Positions 60,765 through 64,000 of a stretch of DNA of 64,000 bases are shown piece by piece. The DNA comes from Cryptomeria japonica (lineage: Eukaryota; Streptophyta; Pinopsida; Cupressales; Cupressaceae), in NCBI RefSeq assembly GCF_030272615.1, contig NC_081415.1:505749373-505813372 (forward strand), written 5' to 3'. The notes beneath the pieces are model-generated. The model worked only from the letters and a program-made list of their open reading frames with translations. It ran no database searches and had not been told where the DNA came from. The position numbers and the translations under genes were made by a program. How positions within the stretch are numbered: position 1 is the first letter of the stretch; every line of letters begins with the position of its first letter.

Positions 60765-61510
60765 TTAGTTACGTTTGCCAGCCTACTCCCAGCCTGTGCC
60801 AAAATGGGAGCTTTGGAACAGGGTATGGACATCCATCAAAGCATAAAAGATAGAGGAATTTTGTCAAATGTAGTTGCAACTGCACAAAATGGATTTGTTG
60901 AGAAGGCTTTAGAAACTTTCAAGAAAATGCAATCGGCAGGTGTAAAGCCAAATTCCACGACCATTGCTACTATCCTCCCTGCCTGTGCCAAAATGGGAGA
61001 TTTGGAACAGGGTATGGACATTCATCGAAGCATAAAGGATAGAGAAATTTTGCCAGATGTTGTATTTGTAACTGCCCTAGTAGACATGTATGCAAAATGT
61101 GGAAGCATAGACAAGGCACGTGAACTATTTGATAGAATACCTGAAAGAAATGTTGTCTCGTGGACTGCAACAATTGCTGGATATGCACAAAATGGATTTG
61201 TTGAAAAGGCTTTAGACACTTTCAATCAAATGAAATTGGAAGGCATAAAGCCAAATTCCACAACCTTTGCTAGCATCCTCCCTACCTGTGCAAAAATGGG
61301 AGCTTTGGAATAGGGTATGGACATCCATCAAAGCATAATGGATAGAGGAATTTTGTTAGGCGTTTTACTTGCAAATGCCCTGCTTGACATGAATGCAAAA
61401 TGTGGAAACATGGACAAGGCTTGTGAATTGTTTGATACGATGCCGCAAAGAGATGTGATCTCATGTGAACAATCAACACGCGAGTATACAGGAGGAAGAG
61501 ATTGCTGATA
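60765..61510 (+). pseudogene. Pentatricopeptide repeat (PPR, PLS-type) protein fragment
   Basis: The plus frame contains TFASLLPACAKMGALEQGMD, VVFVTALVDMYAKCGSIDKA, RELFDRIPERNVVSWTATIA and GYAQNGFVEKALDTFNQMKL, which are canonical plant P, L and S motifs of about 35 residues. Such proteins bind organellar RNA and guide editing or splicing. The first cycle is shortened: SNVV is followed directly by ATAQNGF, so about 35-40 residues (the YAKCG...VVSWN part) are missing in frame. A TAG at 61312 and loss of frame after DVISCEQS (about 61460) show that it is dead. No start codon, transit peptide or E/DYW end is present. Confidence 0.85.
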
Positions 61511-61689
61511 CAAAATTGAACGCTCACTCCCCAATCACAGTTCTATGGTTTTACGAGATTAAACTAGGACAAACATGTATATTTTTTGCAACGTGAAATT
61601 AAAAACTATGGCAATTTGAATCTACCTCCTGCGTGGGATTTCCTTCGATGCGGGTTTGATGTTCTTGGGGGTTGATGTCGCCACAGATG

Positions 61690-61920
61690 CCTACGCGGGA
61701 TTGCAATTCACAAATGAATTCCCCATCTCTTTTTTTATTTTGTAATGGCCATTGCCATTGGAATTACGACGAACTCGAGCACCTTTTTGAAAAAAAGAAA
61801 ATTCTCATTGCTAATGCCTTCTTTGTCGAAACCAAATGGGTAATTTCCATCGGAATTACGACGAATGCGGGCATTTTTTAAAAAAAAATCAAATTTGGCC
61901 ACAATATACCTTCTCCGTCG
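61690..61920. repeat. Degenerate direct repeat around CCATYGGAATTACGACGAA
   Basis: GCCATTGGAATTACGACGAAC (61753) and TCCATCGGAATTACGACGAATG (61847) head two units of about 95 bp that both end in GAGCACC/GGGCATT plus TTTTTGAAAAAA or TTTTTTAAAAAAAA. A third partial unit follows (CTCCGTCGGAAACC). Confidence 0.65.
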
Positions 61921-61959
61921 GAAACCTCAATTGAAAATCTAGTCCAAATGTATTAGTGT

Positions 61960-62180
61960 ATGATTTAGTAGTTTAGCACTTTTGTTTATACAAAAGCGCT
62001 ATTGTCCAAAGTTTAGCGTTTTTGCATATATTCTAGCATTGTTGTTTAGGTTTTAGCGCTTTTGACCTACTGCACAAATATCCTACTTTAGCGCTTTTGT
62101 ATTCCTTTTAGCACGTTTGTGTTAAGCAGCGCTTCTATTTGCACACAGAATAGCGCTATTGTAACAGAACGTTGTAAATT
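61960..62180. repeat. TTTAGCGCTTTTGT short-period repeat
   Basis: The palindromic core AGCGCT with TTTTGT or ATTGT after it recurs about every 20-35 bases (61970, 61997, 62022, 62050, 62090, 62105, 62128, 62150) with variants TAGCACTTTTG and TAGCGTTTTTG. Nothing is coded here. Confidence 0.8.
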
Positions 62181-62379
62181 TTTTTCCTTGTAACCGAAAA
62201 ACCAAAAATATTAGGCTTGTGGAAGCCCCCCGGACATGCGTGTTTTTCTAACTTATTCTCTTTTGTGCAGGTTTTGACTAACCCCTACAATAAGAATTTT
62301 TAGTGATTTTTAGCTTAGGAAGTAAATTTGTTTTTATTACTAACTTTGTCTTTCAAGTTGGGATAATATAAACTCACTT

Positions 62380-62850
62380 TCTTTTTGGTTAAAAATAAAC
62401 TACACTTTGATTTGGGTTTTAAAAATTCACCCTATCTTTTCATTTGGAGCTCTAAAAAGAACCACACTTGTTCAAAGTTAAAAAGAACCACAAAAACTCC
62501 AAACCAAACCAAATTTGCTTTTTTTTTGCAAGATTAGGATTCATTTTCCTTTTGGTGCTTAAAATCAACAAGACAAACTTTAATTTCTTGCATCAAACTA
62601 AGAATTCACAATCCACACTTCCACTTTTGGGCAACTAAAAAGAACAATCAACTTGTCTTATTTTGCAAAATGATTTACTTCATGCATACGTGTTTCAATT
62701 TCAGTTGACCAGGATTTCAAATTCCAGTTTACTCAAACACATTGCTTTGGAAGTTAAAAAGAACGTCATGGTTGTTGGAGCAATATCTCCAAATAGATAA
62801 AACATCATTGCAATGACAAGTTAAAAAGAACAAGTGTATTTTGTGTTTGG
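62380..62850. repeat. AAGTTAAAAAGAAC repeated word
   Basis: (A/C)T(A/T)AAAAAGAAC occurs at about 62453, 62480, 62635, 62754 and 62821 with unrelated sequence between. It may be a subterminal repeat of an unidentified element. No protein is visible. Confidence 0.6.
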
Positions 62851-62859
62851 CACACTTGT

Positions 62860-64000
62860 GCAAAAAGAGTTTGTCGAATGGTCCTACTTCTAACACACAC
62901 TATCCTCTCCCTTGGCTTTTGTGGTCCTAGGTGCAAGAGAAAAGTGTTAGTAACACTCAAGTTTTATCTTTTTAAGAGAGGCCTGCCAAGAGACACATCA
63001 CTCTTGGGAACAACCTCGCGCGGTAAATCCTTTGAGCCGCTATAGAAATCAGGTGAGAGCGAAAGTTGTAGCCTTGGGTATAGTTGTTCCTGCAGTGTAA
63101 CTTGCCGAAAGGACAAATGGGCCCCACCACAAGTTACAAGGCTCTTAACTGAGTCACTGCATAATGAACTTATGTCCAAAAACATCAAACATTACTAAAC
63201 ACCTTTAAGTAGTAGCCCACCCATTCTATTGATTAAGGATATTTGTGATACAATTTAGTGCAAGCATAGATGGTTTTTCTCCCAAGATACTCACCATACA
63301 TATTTCCTTGAGTAGAAACATAGCTTTTTGAAAAGTCACTTGTGGATTGATGAAAGTGATGACTCCCCCATCATAGGGATCATCTATTTTTTATGCTTGT
63401 GCAAGACTTAGTATATCACATCCTTACCTGCCACAACTGGATTCATAAGGTATGTAGTACCAAAGTCGAAGAAATATCAAAATGTGGGCTGAATTTATCA
63501 CAACTGGCCATTTGACCTTAGGGATAAAAAGTGTTTGAAGTGTTTTTATTTTTGAGTCAAGACCAGTGCAAATTGAGCCGACTTCAGGCTTTGGAAACAC
63601 ACCTAAAAATACACTTAAAAGAAAAGGGTCATAAAACGTCCAAGGATTGGGTTGATCTAGACCCATACTTATTTGTGCCTTTTGAGGCAACATTTTTATG
63701 TTTGTGTGCTTGCTTTTTTTTCTTGTCAAAGAAAGAATCAAAAATCAAATTCCAAGAACAAGTATTCACCCAACGTAAACATTTCCAAACGCCAACAAAA
63801 GATCAAAAACAAAGAGCAAGAGTATCAAATTATATGACCATTCTTCACATCTTGAGAAAGAAGAATCTTCATCAACACATAAACTTGAAGAAAAGACCAT
63901 TGAGCTCAAAGACTCTTATCAAAAGGAGGAAATTCTTCTATCTTAATAGAGAAATCTTTGTCTCTCATAGAGCCTTCTTACGTCACATGTGTCTTTATCT
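62860..64000. other. No gene seen to the end of the window
   Basis: Frames of about 75-105 codons exist on the minus strand but carry no recognisable domain. A GCGCGG-containing stretch at 63010-63050 is the only GC-rich spot. Confidence 0.5.

Noticed and set aside
1-64000. CRISPR arrays, bacterial operons or ribosome-binding sites
   Set aside because: The content is plant nuclear repeat DNA. The tandem repeats seen have no regular unique spacers and there are no cas genes.

Overview
This window looks like nuclear DNA from a large, repeat-rich plant genome, most likely a gymnosperm. Base composition is AT-rich. Almost every recognisable reading frame belongs to a transposable element and is interrupted by stops or frameshifts. 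LTRs are long (about 0.6 to 2.6 kb). There is one chloroplast/mitochondrion-type PPR fragment and no intact host gene. The organism assignment is inference from repeat style, not from a diagnostic gene.

Layout. (1) 1-2727 (-): a decayed plant mobile domain (PMD/MAIN-like) frame joined at its 5' side to a TATA-bearing LTR-like segment. (2) 2786-3556 (-): an unrecognised decayed frame. (3) 3950-6191 (-): Copia gag remnant with three zinc knuckles, a degraded primer-binding site and its LTR. (4) 7640-9320: degenerate low-complexity repeat. (5) 10121-12740 (-): a 2.6-kb Copia-type LTR with its polypurine tract. (6) 12950-16512: a retroelement remnant with an aspartic-protease-like segment and a coiled-coil protein; the coiled-coil part is present twice as a head-to-head inverted repeat. 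(7) 16893-19458 (+): Gypsy LTR, primer-binding site, gag and a 569-bp tandem duplication. (8) 19480-20460: a short Copia LTR and a minisatellite. (9) 22245-29216 (-): a Copia element inside a tandem array that shares LTRs (gag fragment - LTR - full internal region - LTR - 3' fragment of another copy). (10) 29217-34855: a GC-richer, organelle-like (probably mitochondrial) insert that replaced about 650 bp of the third Copia copy. (11) 34856-34914: the resumed Copia fragment, cut by a second copy of the LTR-like segment from (1), in opposite orientation (34915-36132). (12) 36420-50890 (+): two diverged copies, A and B, of one large unrecognised protein frame of about 1000-1150 codons, each accompanied by unusual tandem repeats. 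(13) 51600-59300 (-): a CACTA (En/Spm) DNA transposon with a TNP2 transposase gene and a second Transposase_24-like gene, both with readable splice sites. (14) 60765-61510 (+): a PPR pseudogene fragment. (15) 61510-64000: no gene; short-period repeat motifs.

How parts relate. All Copia pieces lie on the minus strand and share a conserved GGTTTTTCCC-type element near the 3' end of their LTRs, so they can be oriented confidently. Decay is dominated by C-to-T type stop codons (CGA to TGA, TGG to TAG, CAG to TAG), as expected for methylated, silenced repeats. The most original content is the A/B protein family with its tandem-repeat leaders, the PMD frame attached to an LTR-type promoter, the gag-like inverted repeat, and the organelle-like insertion inside a retrotransposon array. 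Nothing here shows a complete, obviously functional new system; the A/B family is the best candidate for an undescribed mobile-element protein.
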